Of a stretch of 64,000 bases of DNA, positions 22,791-34,759 are shown in pieces. Source of the DNA: Thereva unica (Eukaryota > Arthropoda > Insecta > Diptera > Therevidae); contig OX465281.1 in NCBI GenBank assembly GCA_949987705.1, positions 255,474,542 through 255,538,541 on the forward strand. Reading direction: 5' to 3'. Below the pieces are notes generated by a model that worked only from the letters and a program-made list of their open reading frames with translations, ran no database searches and was not told where the DNA came from. The stretch's first letter is position 1; the number at the start of each line of letters is the position of its first letter. The translations under genes were made by a program, and so were the position numbers.

Positions 22791-23814
22791 ATATTTTTAA
22801 AGTACGGGAATTTTATACTTATATGATTATTAGACTACTAGTAATAATGGTTTCGACAAAGTTATACTATGAAATTTGTGGGAAAAGAATTCAATATACA
22901 TAATGCACCTCATACTCACATCACACCACATCAAAGAACACCTTTAATCCCACCTTACAAATTAGTCTACCTCCTTCTCCCATTTCCTCTCCCTCCGCCA
23001 TACTTCCCAACCATCAAAAGAATTTGCATGAAACATAAGAAAGGAGCAGTTCGTTTTTGAAAAGAGAAACATTAAGTCATCCTTTGAAATACCACACTTA
23101 ACACTATCAAATATTAATACACCTTTAATTATTTAACCCACTTCCTGCCTTCTAACCCAAATACTAACACCGTTCTGGGTTATTTCTGATGATAACCAGA
23201 TTAGGTCGTGACGAAGTTTTGGGCTGGTCGTCGGGCTCTATATCTGGGCCCTCCTTAAAGACCAAAGGAACGGGCATTTGCATGTAAACACTTCTGTGAA
23301 GTAACTTCCAAATTAAATACCCAATGAATATTTATAGGGGCTAAGACAAGGATACTGTATAAGGATATTCATGATGATGGCCGTCGTCGCCGAGAAATAC
23401 AGAGAAGGCAGCAAAAAGAATGCGAGAATAAATGATTGCAATTCGCGCAAAATTCCCCGCTTAAGGGCCGTATTTTCATTAATTATTTTCGTAATGAGGG
23501 GAAGAAGGGTCGAGAGGAGTTTAAGCAGCATCTGCCCATTTTAAAAATGAATATGGAATTATGATTAAAAAGTTTTCTGGCTAGTTTTTGTGTGGGAAGC
23601 GATAAAGTTAAAAATATGCTTTTAATTTTATTTTTAGTGCTGAAGAAGTTTGTGTGTTTTTTTAGTAATAGCTATTTCGGCGAAAAGTTGGTTAGTTCTC
23701 AGATTTTAATGGAGGTTAAATTTTTAAAATGTTGTTCTAAAGTTTGCTAATAATTACTTTGTAAAAGAAACGTGCAAAACCATATTCTACCCTATCTCCG
23801 CACTCCTCCATTCA

Positions 23815-24060
23815 AAGGGTAAAATCATAGTTGTGGGAGATTTCATCGTTCACAATGTAAATTAGGTTTATTACTCGAATGGAACTCGTGTTTTTGGGAG
23901 CAGCGCCAAATTACAAATCAACTTACTACTGTTCTTAGTGCTGCAGACCAATGGGCCCAGCTCCATGATCTTTTTCTAACCTCTCACTTCTTACCTCTCT
24001 ACGTGCACGGAACTAAAAGCCAACAAAATCTAATATAGTCCAGTCCGTCAATGGTCTTCA
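23815..24060 (+). pseudogene. LINE endonuclease fragment
   Basis: Reads KGKIIVVGDFIVHNVN, then YYSNGT and VFG, the GDFNVH..W..YSNGT segment of an AP endonuclease. The same family appears at 34080-34750. Short and interrupted. Confidence 0.5.
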
Positions 24061-24084
24061 AATCACACCGAGATTCCTATTTCA

Positions 24085-24610
24085 TAGTATTGCGCAATCA
24101 AGCTTTTCGCTTGTGCCTTGAGCCGCGGTTTGTGTCTTGGAAACCTTTTGTGGTTTGGTGAGCTTTTTTGGTGTACCTTTACGTCACATGTATGAAACTA
24201 ATTGAACTTCACTGTTATATGTATTGCGTGGACTTTCATTATGGGATAGTCTACTAGGCAGACCAGTCTACTTAGCTGGCTGCCCGTATAGCTGACCACC
24301 TCAGAGTTTTAATTTAACTCGTATACTAATTGATGCAACTAGAGAAATAGACCAGGCAGACAGCTACAAGCTAGACTAGTTGATCTGTCTGGTCTGCCTG
24401 ATCAGCCTATCTGATAAACTATCTAGTTAAACTTGAATTGTGCGTATTTTGTGTGTAAAACTATTATAAAAAATTACTTAGCTTCAAAATCCAATTTGTA
24501 TGCGAAGTATTATAAGTTCACCAAGCCGCAAAAGCTTCCCAAGACACAAACCAAAGCTTCAGCCCAAGACACAAACGGAGAGCTCGATTGCGTAAAAGGT
24601 GACACCGGAC
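24085..24610. repeat. Fold-back repeat
   Basis: GCGCAATCAAGC, TTTGTGTCTTGG and TTTTG.GG.TTGGTGA in the left part (24090-24165) are mirrored on the right (24515-24600). A second inner pair (CTAGGCAGACCAG at 24250, TGGTCTGCCTGA at 24390) is also inverted. No clean ends or target duplication found. Confidence 0.5.
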
Positions 24611-24687
24611 CAGCATAGCTATACTATTAAGCATAAGCGGGAAGAAGTACAACACAATTTTATGAAAATATGTATGATGATGTATAA

Positions 24688-25088
24688 TAGGGGTATTCAT
24701 GAAAACGAGTAAATTTACACATTCCGTATACGCGTATTTTTACGAGGTTTGTTTAATGAACGCACCTATGATGACTTAATGTATGTAAACGATATAATTG
24801 GCCAACTGTTCAAAGTGGATGTTAATGTCAAAATTACTAAACAGAAAAATGCCAAAAGAGAGTGAGAAAAATAAATTAATTAATTTTGTGCAATATATTG
24901 CTTGCACACAATTGACATTTGAAGATTTTACACATATACGAAGTTTACACCACAAAATTTCAGCGTAAACTTATCTAGTCTGCGTATTTCACTTTCCATA
25001 CAAATTTTGACAGTTCATTTACGAGATTGGAAAATTATACGATTTACGCGGCTTACTAGGGATTTACACGTTTTCATGAATACCCCTA
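24688..25088. mobile_element. MITE with TA target, 397 bp
   Basis: GGGGTATTCATGAAAACG at 24690 is mirrored by CGTTTTCATGAATACCCC ending at 25086, with TA on both sides. The inverted similarity extends through TTTACAC. A Tc1/mariner-type non-autonomous element. Confidence 0.85.
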
Positions 25089-25944
25089 ATATGTATACTG
25101 CATCGGTAATCAGCACACGCCGAATTAATATGTTTAAAAGGTAGCAATACAGGAGGGGCTCAATAGTTCAAATACGCCTTTCTCCACGATTATTTCAAAA
25201 CATCTTTGTAAAAAATATTTCAACTAAAAGCTGGTTTCGTATGATGTCATGAAAAAAATTAAGTTGACTCTGATGGGCAAGAGGGCAAGCGCGCATGAGT
25301 GAAAAAAACTGCTTGAAAATTCCGTAGGGATTCACTTAGGGTTTATAGGATACAACAAGGTAAACCAACTCTCTGTTGGAAGGATTGCGTAGACCAGGTC
25401 GATGAGCTGAGACTTGCTAAAATGGTATAACACTGGGTTGTAATCGAGACTGATTGGGCAAGATTACCCCACAATCGAGTAATTTATTTTTTGAAAGAAG
25501 TCCAAGAATAAAATATTCACGAAAGATGAGATTGCATTGTCGTAGATGCAAGATGCACGCTGGCGAAAATTGCAGTAAAACAATCAACATGGTAATAACG
25601 GTAAAAAGACACATTTCTACTGCAACCGCAACCGTCTGACGAAATGTCGCTAGCACCGTCGATTTTGAAAGAACGGGGTTTGGTTAATTTAACTACGGGA
25701 CTTATATATAGCCCCAAACACTACTAGAATGCTTGCTTTTCAAATATGTGTTGACACCATCGCAGATCTTGGAAAAATGCTACCTTTAGTAAGATGTTTT
25801 CAGGTCGATCGTTACATCGTTCACAAAGGCGGTAATAACATTGGTCTTCACTGATTTGGATACGTTGAGCGCATACCAGAAGGAATAGTAGCAAAGAAAG
25901 TCTCCCCTGGCAATAAAGAAGGAGAAAAACTTAAACTACATATA

Positions 25945-26140
25945 CTTGATGAGTTGAATAGTTGAGTTGAGGTTGAGTTGACTTTTCGACTCGCGATACA
26001 AATCACAAACAAAATACAGAGATGCTGCTGTCAACTAAATTCAACTTCTCAACTATTAACTCGCGTCTATATGCATAATTTCAACTCAAGCCAGGTAGCA
26101 GAGTTGAGTTGAGTTCAGTTAACTCTAACTCATCTCGCCT
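25945..26140. repeat. GAGTTGA-rich fold-back repeat
   Basis: GTTGAGTTGA-type words at 25950-25985 and 26100-26120 flank their complements (CAACT, TCAACTC) at 26030-26090, with AACTCGCG/GACTCGCG words. Simple-sequence or fold-back origin. Confidence 0.4.
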
Positions 26141-26374
26141 CGCATCTACACGAACTCGGGCTCAGCCTGATTTCAACTCATTATGTACATATACGTACTA
26201 CTGGGCAGACCGAAAAAATGAATGTGGTTGCAGCGGACACGTTGTCACTTCTTCATACGTCATACTGAAAAACTTCCGTCAAAGTTCGGGACAATTGGAG
26301 GATAAGATACATACATGAGGACAAGGCTCGAATTGGGCTGCAGTGCCATTGGAAGAAGAAAAATAAGAAGAAAA

Positions 26375-26575
26375 TACTTTAGAATTATTTTTAAATAAAA
26401 TTTTGCCTATAATTATGCAGAATCAAATTTATTTTTAAGAACTGCCTAAAAGTATGCAAAAGGAAGATTTTTTTAAGGGATCCCTGAAAGTATGGAAAAA
26501 ATAACCAATTCACATAGAGATAAGCTAAGAACGAAAGTAACCGGCCCACAAAGGAGCTACGTCTTTAAGATATTA
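26375..26575 (-). repeat. Long inverted repeat, right arm
   Basis: Partner of 22620-22790 in the opposite orientation (TGGGCCGGTTACTTTC, GCATACTTTTAGGCA, GCATAATTATAGGC on the minus strand). It carries one extra copy of the CATACTTT.AGG block. Confidence 0.5.
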
Positions 26576-26579
26576 GTTG

Positions 26580-27425
26580 TGCAAAAAAATATTTGTTTTA
26601 ATATCATAAACAGAAGGACCAACTCTCCAAATATGAAGTTCCAATTTCTATGACTTCAAACAATGCCTCCAGTGATACATCATTAAACAAATACATACTA
26701 TCCTTGACTATAATAATAAACCCAAACATAATTAAACATAAACCCAATAAATTATGGGTATCACAAACCTCCTCTTTAAAGTGAGCAATTTAATTGATTG
26801 TGGCATTATACGTATACATAATTATTTTAAACTGTACCAAATTAATTACCCATATATGCAGATAATTAATATCCTTCACACTTCATAAATAGTTGATATT
26901 GCAAATTAACTTCACATTTCCACCATGGGCCATACACAGTTTTATTATTTAGAAATCCAATCACGAAATCCAAACGAAATATTAGAAAATTATTTATAAC
27001 ACCTCCCATGGTGTTTTGTTGCATAATTAATTGCGATCATTGGAGCGCTAGAGTCATCTAATCTGGAATACCATCGAAATTGTATCCATTGAAAATGTTG
27101 AATAATTTCAATTGAATTTCCGGGATTTTAATTGCAATTAATATCGACATGGAGGCGGCAACAAATTTCGGATGTGTGCTTTTCGTTTACAGCATAGCGG
27201 CGTAAAGTTATGTAGGCGATTGAAATGCAAAATTTTAATTGACATGGGGGATTATATTATTTCGATAAGAGGGGAAGATAGAGTGTTTATATCAGCGATA
27301 AAGCAGATAGGGACAGACAAAGATTGTTCCGCAATAGTGTTGTTCTATTGGTTCATTGATTCCATTTATGGAAGCGTGTGGGGCGAAAAGGAGTCGTGTT
27401 GGATGTGAACAATAACATTTCAATG
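26580..27425. other. AT-rich intergenic DNA
   Basis: No gene or clear repeat seen. The 79-residue frame at 27172-27408 has no recognisable features. Confidence 0.35.
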
Positions 27426-27429
27426 GTCC

Positions 27430-28500
27430 GTGGAGTTGCAAATGGTCTGCATAGTTGCAAATCTAGAAGAGGGGGCGATAAACCTTCGGAAATGTTGTCT
27501 GCGGAAGTATAGGATAGTTAGTCTATAGACACGAGAAAGTGCCATCGCCCATGAGGTATGGTATAGTATGGTCGTTTTTGAGATTCTATACAAGATAAAA
27601 GATTGCAAATCAGGACTTGCAAATGTAGCTTCAACTGCTGATAGAAGAATTTGTTGCATAGGAATCTCTTCATCCCTTCCGATTAAACATCATTCCGAGG
27701 TACCTTAGGCCGGACTGCGAGTAAATGATCTGTTCCCACACCTTGATCCTTACGGACACTGGTTTACTCCGTTTGCAACAGCTTCAGTTTTATGCTCAGC
27801 AAGAATAAGACCACTTTCAGGCCACTCTTTAATCTCCCAGATCGCTTCGTTCACTCACAATTCGATCTCATCGAGACATCATCCTACGAGCACTACCCCA
27901 ATATGATCCACAAGCCCGATCACAACTGCTTCTTTTGAGAGTCCTCAACACATCATTATACATTGTGATCCACAGTAGAGGGCCCAGAACGGACTCCTGC
28001 GGAACTCCGCTTGTTGTTCTGTACACCATCGGCCTGCTCACACTGAAGCCAACCTACCTTCTTTCTCTTTTAGGTAAAATGCCAAATAACAGTTTTGGAT
28101 GGAGGGAGGTGTTTTTGTGTGACTAATCACCTGGGCCCAACACGATCTTCCGGCACTGATCGCATACTTTCTGATATACCTTCATCTGTCCTTCTATGTA
28201 GGTCCACCTCATAACCTTGCGGAGCGTGGTGCTAAAATATGATTGCGGCCGTTTACAGGAGATTTCTGAAATCTAGAGTGCTCTATGCTTGGTTTTCAGA
28301 CTTTAGATAGTTGCCTTGAAGCTTAGAACGCAGGGATATAGGGATTTTAACTTTTTGGGTTTCAATCTATTTTTGAGCCCTCTCTGACACCTAGGTCTTG
28401 GGACAAATCATCCCAGCTACCACAATTGTGACGGGACTCAGCTCATCATCTAATAATGTTCACCATTTCTCCGGGTCTACATCATGGCCTGACGTTCCAT
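27430..28500 (-). pseudogene. Decayed R1-like LINE reverse transcriptase
   Basis: The minus strand reads SGVPQ.SVLGPLLW..MYNDVL near 28030-27940, the R1-type motif 4 region, and LRYLGMMFN near 27690, the following LGV segment. Further downstream (27660-27430) the frame continues as a typical RT thumb region. Several stops and shifts. Confidence 0.6.
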
Positions 28501-28694
28501 GTGGTGAATTATAGATCGTAGTTCGTTAAGTCATTAGTCCTGTGCCGTTGTTCATATCTTTACCTCAAATGTAGGCTATTCCAAGACTAACTTTTCGATT
28601 CCATAACAAGAACTATTCTTCGAGGAGAAATTGTCAACCTCTCGCAAAACCCCTTACCAGTAGGACCAGTACCTCTCAACGTTGATAGACATTA

Positions 28695-29590
28695 AATTAC
28701 TAGCATAAAACCCGCGTGCCTTGCAACGCCTTTAAATAAAAACTGTTTATTATGTGCAATGTTTTCCTTCAAAAAAAAAACAAACAAAAAAGTCAGCTGT
28801 TATTATCCCTAAAAAGGGTTTATTATAGTGCGTTTTTTATTAAATATGGTAAACAAATTGCTGCGTATATCACCTCTGCTCAACAAATCTGCAAGTTTTG
28901 AAGCAGAGATTGGCATGTACATGTCATCAAGAGAAGTGACATTTTAAGTTCGTAAGTAAGTTTGTTCGCCCATTTATGCGTGGGTGCATGAAATTATGAA
29001 GCAATCACAAATGAGTATTAAATAAAGTGAATTTCGAGTCATTCAATTCTACGTGATTATAGGGATGCACTGTCAAAATTTCAGCCCTTCAGCTTCAGAG
29101 GTTTGGGTTAACCCCATTTCACCCCGTTAGGGGATGAGAATTTCGAAATATCGCTTCTTAGTGAATGTCCACGTCATTATAGGGATGCACGGTCAAAATT
29201 AAAGCCCTTTAGCTTCAGCGGTGTGGGTTAACCCAATTTCACCCTCTTAGGGGATGAATTTCGAAAAATCGCTTTATAGTGGATGTCCATGCCATTATAG
29301 GGATGCACTGTCAAAATTTCAGGTTGTGCGTTGTCTGTCAGTCAGTTACTTTTTATACAATAGAAAAAAAGTAAAGGAAAAAAATCCCCTTATAACTTAT
29401 TGAACACAATTTCACCCCCTTCAACTCTTTTTTTTTTCTCCATAAAAAGTAGCCTATGTCCGTCTCCAAGGTCTGAACTATGTCTGTAGCAAATTTCATC
29501 AAAATCGGTCCAGTGGTTTAGGCGTGAAAGCGTAACAGATAGACAGACAGACAGAGTTACTTTCGCATTTATAATATTAGTAAGGATATC
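28695..29590. mobile_element. Dispersed element with internal 120-bp tandem repeats
   Basis: It starts with TTACTAGCATAAAACCCGCG and ends with TTTATAATATTAGTAAGG. Near its end is the CAAAATCGGTCCAGTGGTTTA..GTAACAGA.AGACAGACAGA block, a type of terminal sequence common in arthropod repeats. The middle (29040-29325) is a tandem array. No coding frame. The class is uncertain. Confidence 0.55.
29040..29325 (+). repeat. Tandem repeat, about 2.3 units of ~120 bp
   Basis: ATTATAGGGATGCAC(T/G)GTCAAAATT recurs at about 29058, 29175 and 29295, with GGTTAACCC.ATTTCACCC..TTAGGGGATGA between. Confidence 0.8.
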
Positions 29591-29599
29591 ATGTTCCAT

Positions 29600-31575
29600 T
29601 GCCTAGTTTGTTCCGTCCTTATTGATTGGCACTCACTGATCTCCCTTTGTTCATTTCGTTGGATTTAGTACTGCCGGCATCTCTGTGTCTGCTCTTGAAT
29701 AGCTGCGAGTAACTTTCTTTTTGAATTCAACAACCATTTATTCAATGGCTTTTTGACACGGTCGTATAACTCATTCTAAATGTATAAAGGGTTCCAAAGA
29801 CAGACCAATATATTAAAATTTCTTGCACATCCTGAAAACCAAAATTCAATTCCATTGTAATCGAAACAAAGACGTTATATGCTGTCTTCCCAGAAAATTG
29901 AATAGCATCACTTACCGCCAAAAGTCTACAGACACTGAAATATCCTGGAACACAACACCAAAGTATCCCAGAACACCAAAAAAAATCAGGATATACGATA
30001 CCTTAACGTCTGGCACAACTGTCTAGGGAGCCAACTTGAATGAACTCCTGAAAGTTAATTTCAAGGATCGTCAACACAATTGAAAACTCCGCATCCTGCC
30101 CGGGGCCGGATAGTCTAGGCACCACATCCTAGCCCAGGAGATAAAGGAATTCCCTAATGACGATTTAAGAAGATTTATAGCGCGGCCAGCTCACCCTGCC
30201 TTGAACGTACAAGCCCCGGCTATGTGCTGTTCGATGATCCAAGGTGGTGGAAAAATTTATTTCGAGACACAAAATTGAAAACGAAATTTTTTAAATATTG
30301 CAACAAAAACTTTTAATTTATGGCCTTAAAGTTTCGACGCTCTCCCTTCCTGTGCGGCTGTGTTGCCAATTCAACTGCAATAAGTTTCAGATTTAATATC
30401 AAGGACGACGCCTTGGCAGTGGCTGTTGCCAGTTTTCGTGTCACCTTCGTGTTTCCCTGTTTCCGTACATCCCCGCGCTGGTAAGCGTTTAACAGGGTGC
30501 TTTCGTTCTTTCTGATAACTTTATTGAATTTTATGGAAAATTTCTTTCGCAACTTTCTCCTGAACCGATTTTGATTCATTGAACGAAATTCAGAGACGCT
30601 GCGACAGGAGGAGACTGTTCGGCAGCATCCTGACTTACCACAACCGGATGGGTGCCAACATCCATTTTGGCGAGAATAAATTTAAAATCGAGAAAAGTTT
30701 CGCACTGTTTCAATTGCATGAAGGAGAGTGGGGAGGACATTTTTGGAAGTGACAGCAAGTGAAGTTTTAACGAACTTTTTAGGAAACAGTTGCCGAACTC
30801 GTTCACTCAAATCAGGGATGTTTAGTTAACCACAAATGAGTGGTGCTTCTGCTTCTATCTACATAGTAATAATTGTAATGAGTTTGGCATGTCTCGTCTG
30901 TAACCATTTTTCTTTTTTTTTGCTAAATTTTAACAGCCATTAAATTCCACAAAACTACCCCAACACTTTGTTTACTAATAATGACTTAATAGGGTGTTTT
31001 ATTTTTCGTGTTTTCCTCATCTACAGTATCAAATGGCACGAGTGCCGCTTTCAGCTTTCAGGAGATTTGATGATGGCATGTCAACAAAGTTTCACGGGGC
31101 GAAAATTCCGACATTAATTTTCGCGTGTCACGGCCAAGGTGTAGTTCCCTAAATGGCAGGGAATTTAATTAGTTTTTTTCCGGCACTTTTGGTGTCATTT
31201 TCACAATTTATTTGATTGGTCGATTAGCAAAATTATCGTTTTATGGGGTGTAGCTTTTGATGGATATTAACCAGGTAGTTTTTTTGCTATCGTATTTAGT
31301 TGCGAAATTATTATGTTGGTTAAGAGTAAACAATTATATTAATTTTTGGCAGTTTTGTTAATGGTTAGAGAGGAATAGTAAACAATGTTTTGTATCCAAT
31401 TTGCTTGATAGAAAATTTGATAATGAACTGTTTTTTAGATATTTCTAAATTCTGTGGAGGGAGTCCTTCATTGTCTATTAATATCAATTTGACAATTTTA
31501 TATCAATAAACAAATTGCAGAAGTTGTGAGACAGTAAAATCTCAGCTGATCGATCGTTTTGCTCCTGGATACATA
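29600..31575. other. Intergenic DNA, no gene seen
   Basis: Two minus-strand frames (30806-30576 and 30579-30313) lack domains; the remainder is AT-rich without repeats I can support. Confidence 0.35.
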
Positions 31576-31579
31576 CAAT

Positions 31580-32148
31580 TGTAATTGGTAGAGGAACACG
31601 AGTTTGACGTGGTAAAATCATTTACCTACCTTGGGTCAATAGTAGCAGCCGACAATAGCATGGAACCAGAAATACGCGCACGACTGCTAAAATCCAACAA
31701 AGCCCACTATAGTCTGTCAAGGCTCTTCAAATCCAAATATCTAACCATAACGTCTAAACTTTTACTATATAAGACGATGGTCTTCTTACCCGTTCTCACA
31801 TATGCATCCGAAACGTGGGTGCTTAGCAAAAAGCACTCAAACCTCTTGGGCGTTTTCGAGAGGAAAATACTTCGGAGGATTGTTGGCCCCGTATGTGAGG
31901 AAGGACGATTCCGGAGACTCCACAATGACGAGAGCTACGAGCGCTATCGCGGAATAGATGTTGTGAAGAAAATAAAGCTCGGTAGGCTCCGGTGGGCAGA
32001 GCATCTAGCTCGTATGAGTGAAGATGTGCCTGCTCGGAAAGTTCTCTGCGGTAAGACCTATGGGGAGCGACAGCGAGGGAGGCCCAACCTTCGCTGGAAG
32101 GACGGCGTGGACCAGGACGCTCAGAGCTTAGAGGGCCAAATTTTTTGA
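31580..32148 (+). mobile_element. 5'-truncated RTE-like LINE, RT C-terminal part
   Basis: An open frame of about 187 codons reads FTYLGS, YSLSRLFKSK, LLLYKTM, LTYASETWVL, FERKILRRI, RLRWAEHLARM and GRPNLRWKDGV. These are the thumb and C-terminal landmarks of RTE/BovB-type reverse transcriptases. The catalytic palm is absent, so this is a 5'-truncated copy, as usual for LINE insertions. The methionine at 31585 is not a real start. The frame being intact suggests a fairly young insertion. The end past 32148 (polymerase tail region) has decayed into AT-rich sequence. Confidence 0.8.
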
Positions 32149-32721
32149 ACCTTTAAATTCTTTCACTAAATTTTTGAATCAATTTTTTGACAGGTGTGTG
32201 TAGTTGTTTTTTGTCGCCCTTGCTAGGAAAAGAAAAGAAAAGGAATGGCAGAAGGGAGAATTAAGATTGAAAACAACAACAAAAAGCTAAAGCATTCTAA
32301 CGTATAGTTAGTTCGTTGGCTCTTATGAAAACCCATGCAATTTCTTCATCAAATTTCACAAGGAGATAGACGATTACAGCCAATTTTTGCTGGTTGGCCC
32401 GTGTGAACCTGGCCATATTAATTTTTGAGACAATATCGGAGCAAACATAAAAGAGGTCTCCTTATTTCATTCTTGGAATAGTAACAGCAACAGAAATTTA
32501 TATCAAACACGGTAAACAGCAATACAGGAGCCATCGGTACAATTTTTCCTCTTCTTGAGTAAAATTCGATGAAAATCTCGAAAGTTTCTGGTAAGTTCGT
32601 GCATGAGAAGAAGTAAAATTTCTCCGGTTTTTCTTGCACAAGAAAATGCAAGGACAGAAATTGGGTAAATTTCTGTAATTTTTTGCACCCGTGGCAATAC
32701 TTTTCTAATTTTCGCCCCTGA

Positions 32722-32773
32722 CAAATTGCGCCCGGTGCAAATGCACCATTCGCACCTATGAAAGTGCTACTCC
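32722..32773 (+). repeat. GCGCCCGGTGCAAA dispersed repeat, copy 3
   Basis: Best-preserved hairpin GGTGCAAATGCACC within the shared core; see 12384. Confidence 0.6.
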
Positions 32774-32779
32774 TGCGTC

Positions 32780-34070
32780 CAACAGATGGCGCCGTATTGG
32801 CCGGGTACTACAAATGCTCACTCAAAGATTAGTTTTTTATTTGTATATAACTGTACGCTTTGGTTTACCCAGGTTAAAGGTGAACATAAACATTCTATCT
32901 CGAACGAAACTCCACGCTTGATACATCGCCGCACGACTCGCTTGCTCAAAACGACTTCATCTTCATCACTGCTTCTGATTATGATTGAATTCGAAATAAT
33001 AGTGATAAGACTATCCAGAAAGTAGTTTTTGCCTTCCTGCACTCTAATTGATTACATCTAGTCTTTTGACCCGAGATCCAGTCTTGGCGTTTTTCAATAG
33101 ATCCCTCCAATCACCCTTATTGGGGGCGGGTATCAATTAGTTTAGAAATCGTAAACCCTGGCTATTTTGATTTACGCCATTTTTCAGTTGGAGATTTCGT
33201 TTACACCCTACTACAGTTTTCTAGCTAGTTTCTTTTTATGACATCTGTATAACGTCATTGTTCTTAGATTGCGTTATTGTAGTCTCCAAAATTATCCTCA
33301 CTTGTATAAAGGAGTAAAAATTCTCCGAAGGCCTTACCTCTCGACGACTGCTCTTGTCATGGGGGTTTTTGAAAAGCATCAAAGGCTCAATATATTCGAG
33401 AAAGAATTTTTTCTGGTAGACTAGAGCCTAGAAGTAAAGGTTGTACCACTGCCGATCGTTCTAGGTGGAAATATAGCAGAGAGAAGAATTGGGAACTGCG
33501 GTCTTACACACGCGTACAGGCGTCATTTCATTCAATATCAGAGCCGATGTGTAGACAGGTGCCATGATTTTAAACACGGGTACGCAAGTCAAGGTTTTTG
33601 ATTTGCAATCAGCACAAGGGAGGCCCCAGCAGATCACAGGTAGTCTGGCATCATGGAAGCAACCGGTCAACAAATGTGTAAATTAAAATAATCAATGACT
33701 ACCTGTGATGACTTTGATTTTGGTTTTAATCACCGCAGACCAATTTTGGTTCCCAGGCGCAATTGCCCTAATACCTACTGACGGTGGGAAATTGTTGTAA
33801 GAAGGGAAGACAAAAAAGGGGGAATATTATCAGGATGGATTCAAAACGATGAACCTCTGTGATAATATCCGGTAGCCTTAAGGCCTCAACTTCGACACAC
33901 GACACACCAGCATGTTTCAGAAGAGAAAACATTTTTCCGAGCAAGTAAGGTACACAAAAGTGGGCAAACCGAAAATGTCTCCTCTTTTGACGTGAGAGCA
34001 CGGGCAGCATACACTCACACAAATAAGAAATCAGAATCCGGCTTCGACAGAAAAACAAACAAAACATCAG
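32780..34070. other. Intergenic DNA, no gene seen
   Basis: Short frames only. The 110-residue minus frame at 34100-33768 shows no family features and lies next to a LINE fragment. Confidence 0.35.
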
Positions 34071-34079
34071 ACACACAAA

Positions 34080-34750
34080 TCCAGCATTATATTTTCTCAC
34101 CCGAAGAGTGAAGTCATTGTTGCGGGTGATTCAACGTTCACGTAGATTGGCTAAATTACTCAAATGGCACCAGTGTTTTTGACAAAGAAACCAAGCTCTC
34201 CGCAAACTGCAACAATTTACATAAAATTCAGAGTCCTGGACATTACAAATCAAGGAGCCAATCCCCTTGCTCTATTTATTACTTCTCATCCAACGCGGTA
34301 CTGCGACCGACCACCGCCTAGTCTGCGCTTATTTCCTATATCCATCTCCACCAAAGCTTCTAAAAGAACTGTCTGGCACTATGGGAAATCCAACTAGTTG
34401 GATCTTAACCGCTTCTTCCAAGCCACACTGGGACTGGGATTTGTGTTTTCGTGATGTCAAGGCGAACTCCGCTGCTCTCTGTGCCATCACAATTATACGA
34501 AGGGGGTATGCCTTTGTTCATTCCTCGCTCTACCAAATCTTTGAAGACTAGGCTGTTCAATGGGGAATCTAGAAACGCAATCAAAACTAAAGAAGTCGTT
34601 TATAGAGCATACAGACGTTCACATAATGAATCACTTCCTCGTGAGTACATCAAATTAAGAAATTCCTGTAATTCCATCATCAGCTTAGATATGAAATATC
34701 TCGATACATGTCTTGCAAAACTAACTGGAACATCTTAACCCCCTTCTACA
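34080..34750 (+). pseudogene. Decayed LINE endonuclease to linker region
   Basis: The plus strand, with frame changes, reads W LNYSNGTSVF near 34155, FLTSHPTRYCD near 34275, SNW and W DWDLCFRD near 34430, and GESRNAIKTKEVVYRAYRRS at 34563. This is the usual order from AP endonuclease into the linker before the RT. Same family as 23815. Confidence 0.6.
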
Positions 34751-34759
34751 TTAAACAAA

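Noticed and set aside
29040..29325. CRISPR-like array
   Set aside because: Units are about 120 bp direct tandem repeats in a eukaryotic element, without short regular repeats and unique spacers.
30313..30806. Two minus frames overlapping at ATGA, like coupled genes
   Set aside because: In an insect nuclear genome this overlap has no meaning by itself, and neither frame has a recognisable family.
31585..32148. A host gene of 187 residues
   Set aside because: The whole frame is the C-terminal part of an RTE-type reverse transcriptase.
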